Positions 1-9,489 of a stretch of DNA of 64,000 nucleotides are shown in pieces (the stretch's first letter is position 1; each line of letters begins with the position of its first letter). Source of the stretch: Pseudomonas protegens (GTDB lineage Bacteria > Pseudomonadota > Gammaproteobacteria > Pseudomonadales > Pseudomonadaceae); assembly GCF_013407925.2 (NCBI RefSeq), contig NZ_CP060201.1, positions 4,759,001-4,823,000 on the forward strand, read 5' to 3'. The notes beneath the pieces were generated by a model, which was given only the letters and a program-made list of their open reading frames with translations, had not been told where the DNA came from and searched no databases. The position numbers and the translations under genes were made by a program.

Positions 1-536
1 TCGAGGTGCATGGCGAGCCTGGGCCGCGCATTGAGTTTCTCAGTCGCTCGGGGCCCCTGAGCGTTACCCGTGAAGGCAGCCTGTTGTGGCTGGACTTTCC
101 TCTGCGCAGCCCCCGTCGCCAGCCCGACACGGAGCAGGTGGCGCAGATACTCGGCGCCAGGGTCATCGATCTGCAAGGTGCCAATGAGCTGTTGGCGGTA
201 CTGGAGTCGGAGCAGGCGGTGCGTGATTGCCGGCCGGATATGGCGGCGCTGGCGAAGTTGCCCTGGCCGGGGGTGATTGTCACCGCGCGGGGTGAGCGGC
301 ATGACTTTGTCTCGCGGTATTTTGCCCCGGCCATCGGCATCGACGAGGACCCGGTGACGGGCTCGACCCATTGCTGCCTGACGCCTTACTGGGCGCAGCA
401 ATTGGATAAACAGCAGTTGAGCGCGTATCAGTGTTCGGCGCGAGGTGGGGCGTTGTTCTGTCGTTTGGAGGGCGAGCGGGTGAAGATCGGCGGGCATGCC
501 CGGCTGATTGCCAGCGGGCATTTGCACCTGAAATGA
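1..536 (+). CDS. PhzF-fold family protein, 3' part
   Basis: This is the C-terminal part of a PhzF-like (phenazine biosynthesis/diaminopimelate-epimerase fold) protein. The reading frame is open through the left edge, so the true start lies outside the window. A GTG at position 6 is only an internal codon. The family signature is the segment around FAPAIGIDEDPVTGSTHCCL, a glycine/serine-rich loop of the active site, followed by a typical C-terminal strand ending in ASGHLHLK. Proteins of this family are mostly uncharacterised isomerase-like enzymes, and nothing nearby suggests phenazine synthesis. The next gene is convergent, with a REP palindrome pair between them. Confidence 0.85.
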   Translation, partial: EVHGEPGPRIEFLSRSGPLSVTREGSLLWLDFPLRSPRRQPDTEQVAQILGARVIDLQGANELLAVLESEQAVRDCRPDMAALAKLPWPGVIVTARGERHDFVSRYFAPAIGIDEDPVTGSTHCCLTPYWAQQLDKQQLSAYQCSARGGALFCRLEGERVKIGGHARLIASGHLHLK

Positions 537-549
537 CTGCGGTGGGGGT

Positions 550-606
550 TTCGCCGGCAAGCCGGCTCCTACAGTGTGTTGTTGTAGGCGCTGGCTTGCC
601 GGCGAA
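550..606. repeat. REP-type palindrome pair
   Basis: Two inverted copies of the Pseudomonas REP motif lie at 550-573 and 583-606. Each carries a GCCGGCAAGCCGGCTCCTACA-like core with 1-2 mismatches, and they are separated by 9 bp. They can fold into one long hairpin. The pair sits between the convergent ends of the phzF-like gene and the ABC ATPase gene, the usual location of such elements. Related single copies occur at about 55391, 59764 and 61411, and a different pair at 25837. Confidence 0.85.
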
Positions 607-612
607 GGCGGC

Positions 613-1722
613 TCAATGAGCGCTGCTGTAGCGCCTTACCCCTGAGTCGCTATGGGGGATCTGCGCCGCTGTGCTACCCGAGGCCTGGAATAGCACCAGG
701 TGTTCCGCCGCGACCCGAATGCCCACATCCGCTCCGACCTGATGGTCGGCGTGGCTGGGGAAGATCGATTCCAGTTGGCTGCCGGTGGGCAATTGCAGGC
801 GATACAGGGTCGAAGCGCCGAGGAAGGTCTTGCCGACGACTCGGGCTTTCAGGTCACTGTCCGGCGCGTGGACGATGTCGTCCGGGCGCAGCAGGACGTC
901 CACCGCGCCACCGGTCGGCCAGGTATAAGCCCGGTTGCCCTGCAGTACGCCCAGTTCGGTCTGCACCGATTCCGGCGTGTGCAACTGGCCACGAATGAAG
1001 TAGCCCTGGCCAATGAAGCTGGCGACGAAGGGCGTCTGTGGTTCGTGATAGAGGTTGTAGGGGGTGTCCCACTGCTCCAGGCGACCTTCCTTGAACACGC
1101 CGACCTGATCGCTCACGGCAAAGGCTTCTTCCTGGTCGTGGGTGACCAGGATCGCGCTGGTGCCACGGGCCTTGAGAATGTCGCGCACCTCATGGCTGAG
1201 CTTGCGCCGCAGTTCGCCGTCGAGGTTGGAGAAGGGCTCGTCCAGCAGCAGCAATTGCGGTTCTGGCGCCAGGGCGCGAGCCAGGGCCACGCGTTGCTGC
1301 TGGCCGCCGGACAGTTCGTGGGGAAAGCGCTGGCCGAGGTTTTTCAGGTTGACCAGCTCCAGCAGTTCGGCGACCACTCGCTCTTTGTGCGGATGCTTGC
1401 GGATGCCGAATGCGATGTTGTCCGCCACGCTCAGGTGCGGGAACAGCGCATAGTCCTGAAACACCATGCCTATCCGGCGTTTCTCCGGGGCCAGGGTGAA
1501 ACCGGCGCTGGAAATGGTTTCCCCGGCCAGTTGGATCTCGCCTTCGTGCACCGGCTCGAACCCGGCGATGGCACGCAGGGTGGTGGTCTTGCCGCAGCCG
1601 GACGAGCCCAGCAGGCAGCCGATGTCCCCGGCGTTGAGGTGCAGATTGAGGTTCTGCACCACGCGTTGGTCCTGGTAGCCGCAGGCCAGATTGCGCAGGT
1701 TCAGCAGTAATGGCTGGCTCAT
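613..1722 (-). CDS. ABC transporter ATP-binding protein (FbpC/PotA-like)
   Basis: ATPase of an importer, 369 residues. Walker A is GSSGCGKTT at residues 39-47, the ABC signature LSGGQQQR is near 137, Walker B LLLLDEP near 157 and the switch histidine is in LVTHD near 195. A C-terminal TOBE-type regulatory domain of about 130 residues follows. This layout is typical of ferric-iron (FbpC) and polyamine (PotA) ATPases. The start ATG overlaps the argF stop (ATGA at 1722-1719), so the two are translationally coupled. No permease or binding-protein gene is in view, so the substrate is unknown. A longer frame reaching 2151 is only read-through into argF. Confidence 0.88.
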   Translation of the reverse strand: MSQPLLLNLRNLACGYQDQRVVQNLNLHLNAGDIGCLLGSSGCGKTTTLRAIAGFEPVHEGEIQLAGETISSAGFTLAPEKRRIGMVFQDYALFPHLSVADNIAFGIRKHPHKERVVAELLELVNLKNLGQRFPHELSGGQQQRVALARALAPEPQLLLLDEPFSNLDGELRRKLSHEVRDILKARGTSAILVTHDQEEAFAVSDQVGVFKEGRLEQWDTPYNLYHEPQTPFVASFIGQGYFIRGQLHTPESVQTELGVLQGNRAYTWPTGGAVDVLLRPDDIVHAPDSDLKARVVGKTFLGASTLYRLQLPTGSQLESIFPSHADHQVGADVGIRVAAEHLVLFQASGSTAAQIPHSDSGVRRYSSAH

Positions 1723-2642
1723 GCGTGGTGGTACGCCGGCTCGACGAGAAACTCGAGCAGGGCCTTTTGCGCGTGCAGACGGTTTTCCGCCTGGTCCCAA
1801 GCCACTGAGCGAGGGTCGTCCAGCAGGTCGAGGCTGATTTCCTCGCCGCGGTGGGCGGGCAGGCAGTGCATGAACAGTACGTCCGGGGCGGCCAGGTCGA
1901 GCAGCGCGCGGCTGACCTGGAAGGGCGCAAACAGTTGCAGGCGCTTGGCGGTCTCTTCTTCCTGGCCCATGGAGGTCCAGACGTCGGTGCTCACCAGATG
2001 GGCGCCGATCACGGCCTCGCGAGGGTCGCGGACGATGGTCACGCGATCGCCGGCCCTGGCGACAAATTCCGCGTTGGGCTCGTAGCCCTCGGGACAGGCG
2101 ATGCGCAGCTGGAAGTCGAACTGGATGGCCGCTTCTATATAGCTGTTGCACATGTTGTTGCCGTCACCGATCCAGGCCACGGTCTTGCCCTGGATCGAGC
2201 CGCGGTGTTCGAGGAAGGTCTGCATGTCCGCCAGCAGTTGGCAGGGGTGAAGGTCATCGGACAGGCCGTTGATCACCGGTACCCGGGAATTGGCCGCGAA
2301 CTCGGTCAGGGTGCTGTGGGCAAAGGTGCGGATCATCACCGCATCGAGCATGCGCGACATGACGATGGCGCAGTCGCCGATCGGTTCGCCGCGACCCAGC
2401 TGGGTGTCCCGTGGCGAAAGGAAGATGGCTTGGCCGCCCAGTTGGATCATGCCGGCTTCGAAAGACAGTCGAGTACGGGTCGACGACTTCTCGAAAATCA
2501 TGCCCAGTACACGATTTTTCAAAGGCTCGAAGAGTACGCCGCGGTTACGCAGGTCCTTCAGCTCGATGCCTCGACGAATCACACTGACCAGCTCTTCGGG
2601 CGTGCAATCCATCAGGGAGAGAAAGTGCCTTGCGCTCATCAT
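1719..2642 (-). CDS. argF: Ornithine carbamoyltransferase (anabolic)
   Basis: Catalyses ornithine plus carbamoyl phosphate to citrulline, step six of arginine synthesis, in the cytosol. The carbamoyl-phosphate motif STRT is at about residues 54-57 and the ornithine-binding HCLP loop is in the segment [11 protein letters not shown] near residue 260. The protein is 307 residues if the first of two adjacent ATGs is used, or 306 from the second; an AAAGG ribosome site precedes both. It is followed with ATGA overlap by an ABC ATPase. Two tandem ArgR-type half-sites overlap its promoter, so arginine repression is expected. Confidence 0.96.
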   Translation of the reverse strand: MMSARHFLSLMDCTPEELVSVIRRGIELKDLRNRGVLFEPLKNRVLGMIFEKSSTRTRLSFEAGMIQLGGQAIFLSPRDTQLGRGEPIGDCAIVMSRMLDAVMIRTFAHSTLTEFAANSRVPVINGLSDDLHPCQLLADMQTFLEHRGSIQGKTVAWIGDGNNMCNSYIEAAIQFDFQLRIACPEGYEPNAEFVARAGDRVTIVRDPREAVIGAHLVSTDVWTSMGQEEETAKRLQLFAPFQVSRALLDLAAPDVLFMHCLPAHRGEEISLDLLDDPRSVAWDQAENRLHAQKALLEFLVEPAYHHA

Positions 2643-2744
2643 TAACTACCTTTTTGCAACGGACCGCAGATTCTCAAAGCCTTGTTTAATCGAACAACGG
2701 GCTGGACCTGCGGCGAAAGCCGCACGGGGCGACGAAATAGGGGA

Positions 2745-2786
2745 AGGCGCGATCTTATAATTAAATGTCGCGTCTTACCAATAGTG
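2745..2786 (-). promoter_or_regulatory. argF promoter with tandem ArgR half-sites
   Basis: On the + strand, TGTCGC at 2766 is followed by 8 bases and AA. This is the Pseudomonas ArgR half-site pattern TGTCGC-N8-AA. Exactly 21 bp before it, AGGCGC-N8-AA at 2745 is a weaker second copy. On the minus strand a -35 TTGGTA (2781-2776) and -10 TATAAG (2759-2754) with 16-bp spacing lie inside this operator, so ArgR bound here would block RNA polymerase. The rest of the 450-bp gap up to 3091 shows no convincing gene. Confidence 0.75.
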
Positions 2787-3091
2787 CTACGGCGTTCATG
2801 GGCATTCAGAGAGGCCAGGACGCGAATGCGCTGGCGCTTTTGAGACCGTTTTTCAGACAGCAGCCGGGCATTTGTACACTGCCCCGACGCGGCTTGGCAA
2901 TCGAGTGTGACGCCCGTTGTGCGGCGCAAACCCGGTGATTCGTGGCGCCGGACTGACAGCATTGATCATGACCTGGGCTGATGGCCGTGAATTCATGGGG
3001 CGAACGTCGCTGGTGTCGGCAGAGCCCAGCCGCCATAGTTTTGGCTTCCTGCGGCCCTGTGCGGGGCGCCTTCAAACAATAGAGACTGGCC

Positions 3092-5200
3092 ATGACCAAG
3101 ACTCTCCATCACCGTGCCTGCCACCTGTGTGAAGCCATCTGCGGCCTGACCCTGGAAATCACTGAAGAGCCGGGCAGCGCTCCGCGCATCACCTCGATCA
3201 AGGGCGACCCCCTGGACAGTTTCAGCCGTGGCCATGTGTGCCCCAAGGCCGTGGCCCTGCAGGATATCCAGAATGATCCCGACCGCCTGCGCCAGCCGGT
3301 GCGCCGTGTGGGCAACCAATGGCAGCCCATCGGCTGGGACGAGGCCTTTGCCCTGGTGGCCGAGCGGCTGGCGGGCATCCAGCAGCGCCATGGCAACAAT
3401 GCCGTGGCGACCTACCAGGGCAATCCCAGCGTGCACAACTATGGGCTGATGACCCACAGCAACTACTTTCTCGGCCAGCTCAAGACTCGCAACCGCTTCT
3501 CGGCCACATCGGTCGATCAATTGCCCCATCACCTGACCAGCTACCTGATGTATGGCCACGGCCTGCTGTTGCCGATTCCGGATATCGATCACACCGATTT
3601 CATGCTGATCCTGGGCGGCAATCCCCTGGCCTCCAATGGCAGCATCATGACCGTGCCGGATGTGGAGAAGCGCCTCAAGGCCATTCAGGCCCGGGGCGGC
3701 AAGGTGGTCGTGGTCGACCCGCGGCGCAGCGAAACCGCGGCGATGGCCGACCAGCACCTGTTTATCCGGCCGGGGGGCGATGTGGCGCTGCTGTTCGGTC
3801 TGCTCAACAGCCTTTTAGACGCGGGGCTGACCCGCGACAGCCATTTGCCGGTGGATGGGCTGGCCGAGGTGCGCCAGGCGATTTCGCGGTTCACTGCCGA
3901 AGCCATGAGCCCGTTGTGCGCCATTCCGGCAGCGCAGATTCGTCAGCTGGCGCGGGATTTCGCTTCGGCGGACAAGGCGGTCTGTTACGGGCGCATGGGC
4001 GTGTCGACCCAGGCCTTCGGCACGCTGTGCCACTGGCTGCTGCAGTTGCTCAATCTGGTCACCGGCAACCTCGACCGGGTCGGCGGTGCCTTGTGTACCC
4101 AGCCGGCGGTGGACCTGGTGGCGGCGACCTCGGGCGGTCATTTCAATGTCTGGCAGAGTCGGGTTTCCGGGCTTCCCGAGTACGCTGGCGAGCTGCCGGT
4201 ATCGGCCCTGGCCGAAGAGATGCTCACCGAGGGCGAAGGGCAGGTGCGGGCCCTGATCACCGTGGCCGGCAACCCGGTGTTGTCTACGCCCAATGGCCGA
4301 CAGCTGGAGCAGGCCCTGGAAGGGCTGGAGTTCATGCTCAGCATCGATCTGTACATCAATGAAACCACCCGTTATGCCGACCTGATCCTGCCGTCCACCT
4401 CGGCTCTGGAGAATGATCACTACGACACCACCTTCAATCTGTTCGCGGTGCGCAATGTCAGTCGCTTCAATCGGGCGATCCTGCCCAAGCCTGAAGGGGC
4501 GCTGCATGACTGGGAGATTTTCGTCGGCCTGGCCAAGGCATTTGCCGCGCAGACCGCCAGCCCGTTGAAGCCGACCCTGGCACCCGCACAGATGATCGAC
4601 ATGGGCTTGCGCGCCGGGCCTTACGGCGACGCCTCGCCGCTCAAGCTGTCCCTGGCGACTCTGGATCAGCATCCCCACGGTATTGATCTTGGGGCGTTGC
4701 AGCCGAACCTGGCGGCCCGCTTGAAAACCGAGAATCGGCGGATCCAGGCCGCACCGGCGCCGATCATGGCCGATCTGCAGCGCTTTGCCGCGTTGAGTGC
4801 GCCAGCGCCGGGCGAGTTGTTGCTGATCGGGCGTCGTCATGTGCGCAGCAATAACTCCTGGATGCACAACTATCACCGCCTGGTGAAGGGCAAGCCTCGT
4901 CATCAGCTATTGATGAATCCCGATGACCTGGCCCGGCGGGGCCTGAGTGATGGCCAGCGGGTGCGAGTCAGTTCCCGGGTGGGCGCGGTGGAGGTGGAGG
5001 TGCTGGCGAGCAGCGAGATGATGCCGGGCGTGGTGAGTCTGCCCCATGGCTGGGGGCATCGGCGTCCCGGTGTGCAGATGAGCATCGCCATGGAGCAGCC
5101 CGGATGCAGCGCTAATGATCTAACCGATGAGCGTCAGCTCGATGCGTTGTCCGGGAATGCGGCATTGAATGGGGTGCCGGTGACCGTGGAAGCGGCCTGA
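3092..5200 (+). CDS. Molybdopterin oxidoreductase (formate dehydrogenase-like)
   Basis: A 702-residue member of the bis-MGD molybdenum oxidoreductase superfamily. Cysteines 10, 13, 17 and 50 (CHLCEAIC...HVCPK) form the N-terminal [4Fe-4S] site. The central dinucleotide-binding domains include the stretch PDIDHTDFMLILGGNPLAS, and the C-terminal molydopterin-binding domain starts around LLLIGRRHVRSNNSWMHN. There is no twin-arginine signal, so it is probably cytoplasmic. The metal-ligand position falls in ATSVDQLPHH and shows no obvious Cys or Sec, unlike true formate dehydrogenases. The substrate is unknown. It is monocistronic as far as can be seen. Confidence 0.88.
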   Translation: MTKTLHHRACHLCEAICGLTLEITEEPGSAPRITSIKGDPLDSFSRGHVCPKAVALQDIQNDPDRLRQPVRRVGNQWQPIGWDEAFALVAERLAGIQQRHGNNAVATYQGNPSVHNYGLMTHSNYFLGQLKTRNRFSATSVDQLPHHLTSYLMYGHGLLLPIPDIDHTDFMLILGGNPLASNGSIMTVPDVEKRLKAIQARGGKVVVVDPRRSETAAMADQHLFIRPGGDVALLFGLLNSLLDAGLTRDSHLPVDGLAEVRQAISRFTAEAMSPLCAIPAAQIRQLARDFASADKAVCYGRMGVSTQAFGTLCHWLLQLLNLVTGNLDRVGGALCTQPAVDLVAATSGGHFNVWQSRVSGLPEYAGELPVSALAEEMLTEGEGQVRALITVAGNPVLSTPNGRQLEQALEGLEFMLSIDLYINETTRYADLILPSTSALENDHYDTTFNLFAVRNVSRFNRAILPKPEGALHDWEIFVGLAKAFAAQTASPLKPTLAPAQMIDMGLRAGPYGDASPLKLSLATLDQHPHGIDLGALQPNLAARLKTENRRIQAAPAPIMADLQRFAALSAPAPGELLLIGRRHVRSNNSWMHNYHRLVKGKPRHQLLMNPDDLARRGLSDGQRVRVSSRVGAVEVEVLASSEMMPGVVSLPHGWGHRRPGVQMSIAMEQPGCSANDLTDERQLDALSGNAALNGVPVTVEAA

Positions 5201-5296
5201 GGTGTCTGTCGGAGAGGCCGAGCAGGGCGCTCAGGATTCCGTTACAATGCGCCACCGTGCCGACAACAGAGTCGGAAAGTTCAGCCGAGGTGTTCC

Positions 5297-5635
5297 ATGG
5301 ATATCATCGAAACTATTAAAGAGCAGATTGCCAACAACACCATTCTGCTCTACATGAAAGGCTCGCCGAATGCCCCGCAGTGTGGCTTCTCCGCAAAAGC
5401 CGCTCAGGCCGTAATGGGCTGTGGTGAGAAGTTCGCTTACGTGGACATCCTGCAAAACCCTGAGATTCGCGCCAACCTGCCCAAGTACGCCAACTGGCCA
5501 ACTTTCCCGCAACTGTGGGTGGCCGGTGAGTTGGTCGGCGGCAGCGACATCATGGCTGAGATGTTCGCCAATGGTGAGCTGCAGAGCCTGATCAAGGCTG
5601 CTGCCGAAAAAGCGGCTGCCAAGACCGAAGCCTGA
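5297..5635 (+). CDS. grxD: Monothiol glutaredoxin Grx4
   Basis: A 112-residue monothiol glutaredoxin. The active site is CGFS with the cysteine at residue 29, and the glutathione-binding residues lie in KYANWPTFPQLW and GGSDIM. Proteins of this class bridge a [2Fe-2S] cluster between two monomers and pass it to clients, often with BolA partners. This fits the iron-handling genes that follow (bfrB-like, bfd). Length and start agree with the family; a GAGGT ribosome site lies about 7 bases upstream. A strong hairpin terminator follows. Confidence 0.95.
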   Translation: MDIIETIKEQIANNTILLYMKGSPNAPQCGFSAKAAQAVMGCGEKFAYVDILQNPEIRANLPKYANWPTFPQLWVAGELVGGSDIMAEMFANGELQSLIKAAAEKAAAKTEA

Positions 5636-5660
5636 CGCGAACTTCTTATTCGCGGTCAAT

Positions 5661-5700
5661 AAAAAGCCCCGCCTCTCTTACGAGGGCGGGGTTTTTTATT
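5661..5700. terminator. Bidirectional rho-independent terminator
   Basis: Stem CCCCGCC/GGGCGGGG with a short loop, flanked by AAAAA on the left and TTTTTTATT on the right. It serves the convergent grxD and bacterioferritin genes. Confidence 0.92.
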
Positions 5701-5719
5701 GCTTGGGATCGGACGTTGG

Positions 5720-6193
5720 TTATTCGTCGCCCATTTGCGATTGCAGGTAGTTCTCGATACCCACTTTATCGATCAGGCCCAGTTGGGTTTCCAGCCAGTC
5801 GATGTGTTCTTCTTCGGATTCCAGAATGTCTTCCAGCAGTTCACGGCTGCCGAAGTCACCCACCGACTCGCAGTGAGCGATGGCGGCCTTGAGGTCGGCG
5901 TGGCCGCTGCGTTCGATACGCAGGTCGCACTCGAGCATTTCCTTGGTGTGTTCGCCGATGTGCAACTTGCCCAGGTCCTGGACGTTGGGCAGGCCTTCGA
6001 GGAAGAGGATGCGCTTGATCAGCTTGTCCGCATGCTTCATCTCGTCGATGGACTCGTGGTACTCGTGCTTGCCCAACTTGTTCAGGCCCCAGTCTTCATA
6101 CATGCGCGCATGCAGGAAGTACTGATTGATCGCGACCAGTTCATTGGCAAGGATTTTATTGAGATGCTGGATGACTGTAATGTCGCCTTTCAT
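5720..6193 (-). CDS. bfrB: Bacterioferritin (BfrB type)
   Basis: Iron-storage 24-mer subunit, 157 residues. Four-helix ferritin ligands are visible: E18 in [12 protein letters not shown], the [13 protein letters not shown] segment that also carries the heme-axial methionine (M52), and [11 protein letters not shown] in helix D. The start was set at the ATG of [11 protein letters not shown] because all family members begin so; the upstream in-frame extension to 6247 is not conserved. It sits beside bfd in the opposite-end order seen in P. aeruginosa, where Bfd reduces the BfrB heme to release iron. Confidence 0.94.
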   Translation of the reverse strand: MKGDITVIQHLNKILANELVAINQYFLHARMYEDWGLNKLGKHEYHESIDEMKHADKLIKRILFLEGLPNVQDLGKLHIGEHTKEMLECDLRIERSGHADLKAAIAHCESVGDFGSRELLEDILESEEEHIDWLETQLGLIDKVGIENYLQSQMGDE

Positions 6194-6349
6194 GTTGGGG
6201 TCCTGCCCTTTAATTAGTGAAATAAGGGCAGAGTCTGAGCCGCACACACATTACTGTCAAACCTAAGTTATTGAATAATATATGAAAATTAATCGGAATA
6301 AGAATGTTTGTGTTCCGCGTTTTGCGCCTAAGCGATTGAATTACAGACA

Positions 6350-6376
6350 TAAAAAAACCGGACGCTAGGTCCGGTT
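6350..6376 (-). terminator. Terminator of bfd
   Basis: On the minus strand, AACCGGAC-loop-GTCCGGTT followed by a seven-base T run. It lies 30 bp past the bfd stop and separates bfd from bfrB, so the two are independent transcripts. Confidence 0.88.
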
Positions 6377-6405
6377 GTTTCAAATGCGGCTATTTATTCG
6401 GCACA

Positions 6406-6624
6406 TCAAGCAACATTAAATTCCACTGGATAGGGAATGGCCGCTTGGCTGCTCTGCAATTCGGTCAGGGTTTCGCGAACCACTTGCTTGGCCAGGCAGG
6501 CGCATTTGCCGCATTGGCTGGCGACGCCGGTGGCCTGGCGCACTTCACGGTAGCTGCAGCAGCCTTCGTAGATTGCTTCGCGAATTTGTCCGTCGGTGAC
6601 ACCGGTGCAGAGGCAGACATACAT
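6406..6624 (-). CDS. bfd: Bacterioferritin-associated ferredoxin
   Basis: A 72-residue [2Fe-2S] protein with cluster ligands C4, C6, C38 and C41 (MYVCLC and SQCGKC), the Bfd pattern. It donates electrons to the heme of bacterioferritin to reduce and release stored ferric iron. It lies upstream of bfrB on the same strand but with its own terminator and an iron-type promoter. This fits the known scheme of bfd rising when iron is scarce while the store itself is controlled differently. Confidence 0.95.
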   Translation of the reverse strand: MYVCLCTGVTDGQIREAIYEGCCSYREVRQATGVASQCGKCACLAKQVVRETLTELQSSQAAIPYPVEFNVA

Positions 6625-6664
6625 GGGATGAGAACCGTCGCTGGTTAGGGCTCAATTGCGATGG

Positions 6665-6693
6665 ATCTTAATGTTAACGAGAATGATTGTCAA
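6665..6693 (-). promoter_or_regulatory. bfd promoter overlapped by a Fur box
   Basis: On the minus strand a perfect -35 TTGACA (6693-6688) and a -10 TAAGAT (6670-6665) are 17 bp apart. A Fur-like 7-1-7 repeat, TGACAATCATTCTCG (6692-6678), overlaps the -35 and matches TGATAATNATTATCA at 11 of 14 fixed positions. Iron-replete Fur should silence bfd. The remainder of the gap to 6946 holds only the upstream region of the peroxiredoxin gene. Confidence 0.75.
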
Positions 6694-6946
6694 AGTGGTT
6701 TCGGCGACCTTTGTTGCAGTTTCCTACCGGGGTGACGAACGGTTTTGTTCGCGATAGTGACAGATGATTCGCATTTTGCGCTTTGTGAGCCGGGCAGATG
6801 AAAAACCGTTAAGGACAGCTCAAAGACGCGGTGTATGATGGCCGGTCCTTGCGAAGCGGGGTCGGGTCACAGAGCTGTCGCATCAGCGTGGCAGGCTCAA
6901 GGCCAATCCCCTTCTTCATTACTACGTCCACACCAGGAGATATCCA

Positions 6947-7549
6947 ATGAGCGTACTCGTAGGCAAACAAGCCCCTGACTTCACCGTACCGGCCGTTCTC
7001 GGCAATGGCGAAATCGTCGACAGCTTCACCCTGTCCTCGGCCATCAAAGGCAAATACGGCCTGGTGTTCTTCTACCCACTGGACTTCACCTTCGTTTGCC
7101 CGTCCGAGCTGATCGCTCTGGACCACCGCATGGCCGACTTCAAGGCGCGCAACGTCGAAGTGATCGCTGTTTCCATCGACTCGCACTTCACCCACAACGC
7201 CTGGCGCAACACCCCGATCAATGCCGGCGGCATCGGTCAGGTTCAATACATCATGGCCGCTGACATGAAGCATGAAATCGCCAAGGCCTACGACGTTGAG
7301 TCCGAAGGCGGCGTGGCTTTCCGTGGCGCGTTCCTGATCGACGACAAAGGCGTTGTCCGCTCGCAGATCGTCAACGACCTGCCGCTGGGCCGTAACATGG
7401 AAGAGCTGATCCGTCTGGTCGACGCTCTGCAATTCCACGAAGAGCACGGCGAAGTCTGCCCTGCCAACTGGAAGAAAGGCGACAAGGGCATGACCGCTTC
7501 GCCAGAAGGCGTTGCTGCTTACCTGAGCGAGAACGCCGGCAAGCTGTAA
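6947..7549 (+). CDS. 2-Cys peroxiredoxin (AhpC/Prx family)
   Basis: A 200-residue typical 2-Cys peroxiredoxin that reduces hydrogen and organic peroxides. The peroxidatic cysteine C51 is in DFTFVCPSE and the resolving cysteine C171 is in GEVCPANW; the GGVAFRGAFLID segment is typical of the Tsa/AhpC subgroup. No flavoprotein reductase (ahpF) is adjacent, so it is likely recycled by thioredoxin. An AGGAGA ribosome site precedes the ATG. The neighbourhood of iron-storage genes fits a role in limiting Fenton chemistry. Confidence 0.93.
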   Translation: MSVLVGKQAPDFTVPAVLGNGEIVDSFTLSSAIKGKYGLVFFYPLDFTFVCPSELIALDHRMADFKARNVEVIAVSIDSHFTHNAWRNTPINAGGIGQVQYIMAADMKHEIAKAYDVESEGGVAFRGAFLIDDKGVVRSQIVNDLPLGRNMEELIRLVDALQFHEEHGEVCPANWKKGDKGMTASPEGVAAYLSENAGKL

Positions 7550-7564
7550 GGCTTGGCGTCACGC

Positions 7565-7600
7565 ATAAAAAAACCGGCCTCAGGGCCGGTTTTTTTATGG
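7565..7600. terminator. Bidirectional terminator
   Basis: Hairpin ACCGGCC-TCA-GGGCCGGT flanked by AAAAAAA and TTTTTTT. It ends both the peroxiredoxin gene and the pyrC-rnt operon. Confidence 0.92.
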
Positions 7601-7618
7601 GGCTGTGAAATTCGACAT

Positions 7619-8290
7619 TCAGTCGTCGAAATCCTGCCAGCCGCCCATTTGCTTCCAGCGGTTGACGATGCCGCAGAACAGCTCGGCGGTTTTCTCGGTG
7701 TCGTAGCGGGCCGAGTGGGCCTCGCGACCGTCGAAGTCGATGCCGGCGCTCTGACAGGCCTTGGCCAGAACGGTCTGGCCGTAAGCCAGGCCCGCCAGGG
7801 TGGCGGTGTCGAAGCTGGAGAACGGGTGGAACGGGTTGCGCTTCATGTCCAGGCGCGCCACGGCGGCGTTGAGGAAGCCCAGGTCGAAGCTGCTGTTGTG
7901 GCCCACCAGGATCGCGCGTTTGCAGCCGTTGGCTTTCAGGGCCTTGCGCACGCCGCGGAAAATATCGGTGAGGGCGGCTTCTTCGCTGACGGCCATGCGC
8001 AGCGGATGGTCGAGCTTGATCCCGGTGAACTCCAGGGCTGCGGCTTCGATGTTCGCGCCTTCAAAAGGCTCGACACGGAAGAAGTAGGTGTGTTCGGGGA
8101 ACACAAAGCCCTTTTCGTCCATGCCGATGGTGGTAGCGGCAATCTCCAGCAGGGCGTCGGTGGCCGAGTTGAAGCCACCGGTTTCTACGTCGACGACTAC
8201 CGGCAGGTAACCGCGAAAGCGCGCCGCCATCGGGTGGCGAGGGCCGCTGCTGCTGCCGTCTTGTTCGTCGTCGAAATGGTCGTCACTCAC
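7619..8290 (-). CDS. rnt: Ribonuclease T
   Basis: A 223-residue 3'-5' exoribonuclease of the DEDDh family that matures tRNA and other stable RNA ends. Catalytic acids are in VVDVETGG (D34, E36), HNSSFDLGF and [10 protein letters not shown], the last giving the catalytic histidine and final aspartate. The start is GTG at 8290 and overlaps the pyrC stop (GTGA), so the two genes are coupled. The first 20 or so residues are acidic and not part of the fold. Confidence 0.95.
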   Translation of the reverse strand: MSDDHFDDEQDGSSSGPRHPMAARFRGYLPVVVDVETGGFNSATDALLEIAATTIGMDEKGFVFPEHTYFFRVEPFEGANIEAAALEFTGIKLDHPLRMAVSEEAALTDIFRGVRKALKANGCKRAILVGHNSSFDLGFLNAAVARLDMKRNPFHPFSSFDTATLAGLAYGQTVLAKACQSAGIDFDGREAHSARYDTEKTAELFCGIVNRWKQMGGWQDFDD

Positions 8291-9333
8291 GAGTGATCCT
8301 CCAGCAGGCGCCAGCGCAGTTTTTCACCGGCGCGCAGCGGAATGACAGTCAGCTCGCCGAACGGCAGGCTGGCGGGGGCGGTCCATTCTTCACGAACCAG
8401 GGTGATGCGATCGGTGTTGGCCGGCAGGCCGTAGAAGCGCGGACCGTTGAGGCTGGCAAAGGCTTCCAGCTTGTCCAGGGCATTGTGCTGTTCGAACGCT
8501 TCGGCATACAGCTCGATCGCGGCGTAGGCGCTGTAGCAGCCGGCACAACCGCAAGCGGCTTCCTTGGCATGCTGGGCGTGGGGCGCGGAGTCTGTGCCGA
8601 GGAAGAACTTCTCGCTGCCGCTGGTGGCCGCATCCAGCAGGGCTTCCTGGTGGGTGTTGCGCTTGAGGATCGGCAGGCAATAGAAGTGCGGGCGAATACC
8701 GCCCACCAGCATGTGGTTGCGGTTGTACAGCAGGTGGTGCGCGGTGATGGTGGCGCCAACGTTGGCCGAAGCCTCCTTGACGAACTGCACGGCTTCAGCG
8801 GTGGTGATGTGCTCGAACACCACTTTCAGGCTGGGGAAGCGCTCGACCACACGACGCATGTGTTCATCGATGAAGAGTTTCTCGCGGTCGAAGACGTCGA
8901 CCTCGCCGCGGGTCACCTCACCGTGGATCAGCAGCGGCAGGCCGACTTCGGCCATGGTTTCGAGCACCGGGAAGATCTTGTCGATGCTGGTCACGCCCGA
9001 ATCCGAGTTGGTGGTCGCACCGGCCGGATACAGCTTGGCGGCGTGCACGAAGCCACAGGCCTTGGCCGCGCGGATCTCGTCCGGCTGGGTGCGGTCGGTC
9101 AGGTAGAGCACCATCAGCGGCTCGAAGCGGCTGCCGGCCGGGCGCGCAGCGAGAATACGCTGGCGATAGGCGTCGGCTTCCACGGCGTTGCGCACCGGAG
9201 GTACCAGGTTGGGCATGATGATGGCGCGGCCAAAGGTGCGCGCGACATCTGCGACTGTATTGGGCAACACGGCACCATCGCGAAGATGAATATGCCAGTC
9301 GTCGGGACGCAGCAGGGTCAGGCGGTCGGACAT
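8287..9333 (-). CDS. pyrC: Dihydroorotase
   Basis: Class II dihydroorotase, 348 residues, which cyclises carbamoyl aspartate to dihydroorotate in pyrimidine synthesis. Metal ligands H14 and H16 are in [10 protein letters not shown]. The carbamylated lysine is in [12 protein letters not shown], and later ligands are in LIHGE, EHITT and FLGTDSAPH. The start was put at the ATG giving [14 protein letters not shown], as in the family; the in-frame extension up to 9393 is unlikely. It forms an operon with rnt. Confidence 0.95.
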   Translation of the reverse strand: MSDRLTLLRPDDWHIHLRDGAVLPNTVADVARTFGRAIIMPNLVPPVRNAVEADAYRQRILAARPAGSRFEPLMVLYLTDRTQPDEIRAAKACGFVHAAKLYPAGATTNSDSGVTSIDKIFPVLETMAEVGLPLLIHGEVTRGEVDVFDREKLFIDEHMRRVVERFPSLKVVFEHITTAEAVQFVKEASANVGATITAHHLLYNRNHMLVGGIRPHFYCLPILKRNTHQEALLDAATSGSEKFFLGTDSAPHAQHAKEAACGCAGCYSAYAAIELYAEAFEQHNALDKLEAFASLNGPRFYGLPANTDRITLVREEWTAPASLPFGELTVIPLRAGEKLRWRLLEDHS

Positions 9334-9489
9334 GGGAGGTTCCAGGCGGGTAAAACTCGGGGGAATGCTACCGGAAAAGACTCTTCCAGGCACTCGCTAT
9401 CAAGTTTTGCGACGAGCAACCGATATCCCGAAGGTATGGCGTATTAACGCCTGTCGATTTTTCTGTTGTACACGTCAGTGGAGCCTCCC

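Noticed and set aside
613..2151. ABC ATPase extended to a 512-residue protein
   Set aside because: The extension reads through argF in another frame; the ATG at 1722 with ATGA overlap gives the normal N-terminus.
2642..2962. A 106-codon minus-strand frame upstream of argF
   Set aside because: It contains the argF promoter and ArgR sites, has no family likeness and an odd composition.
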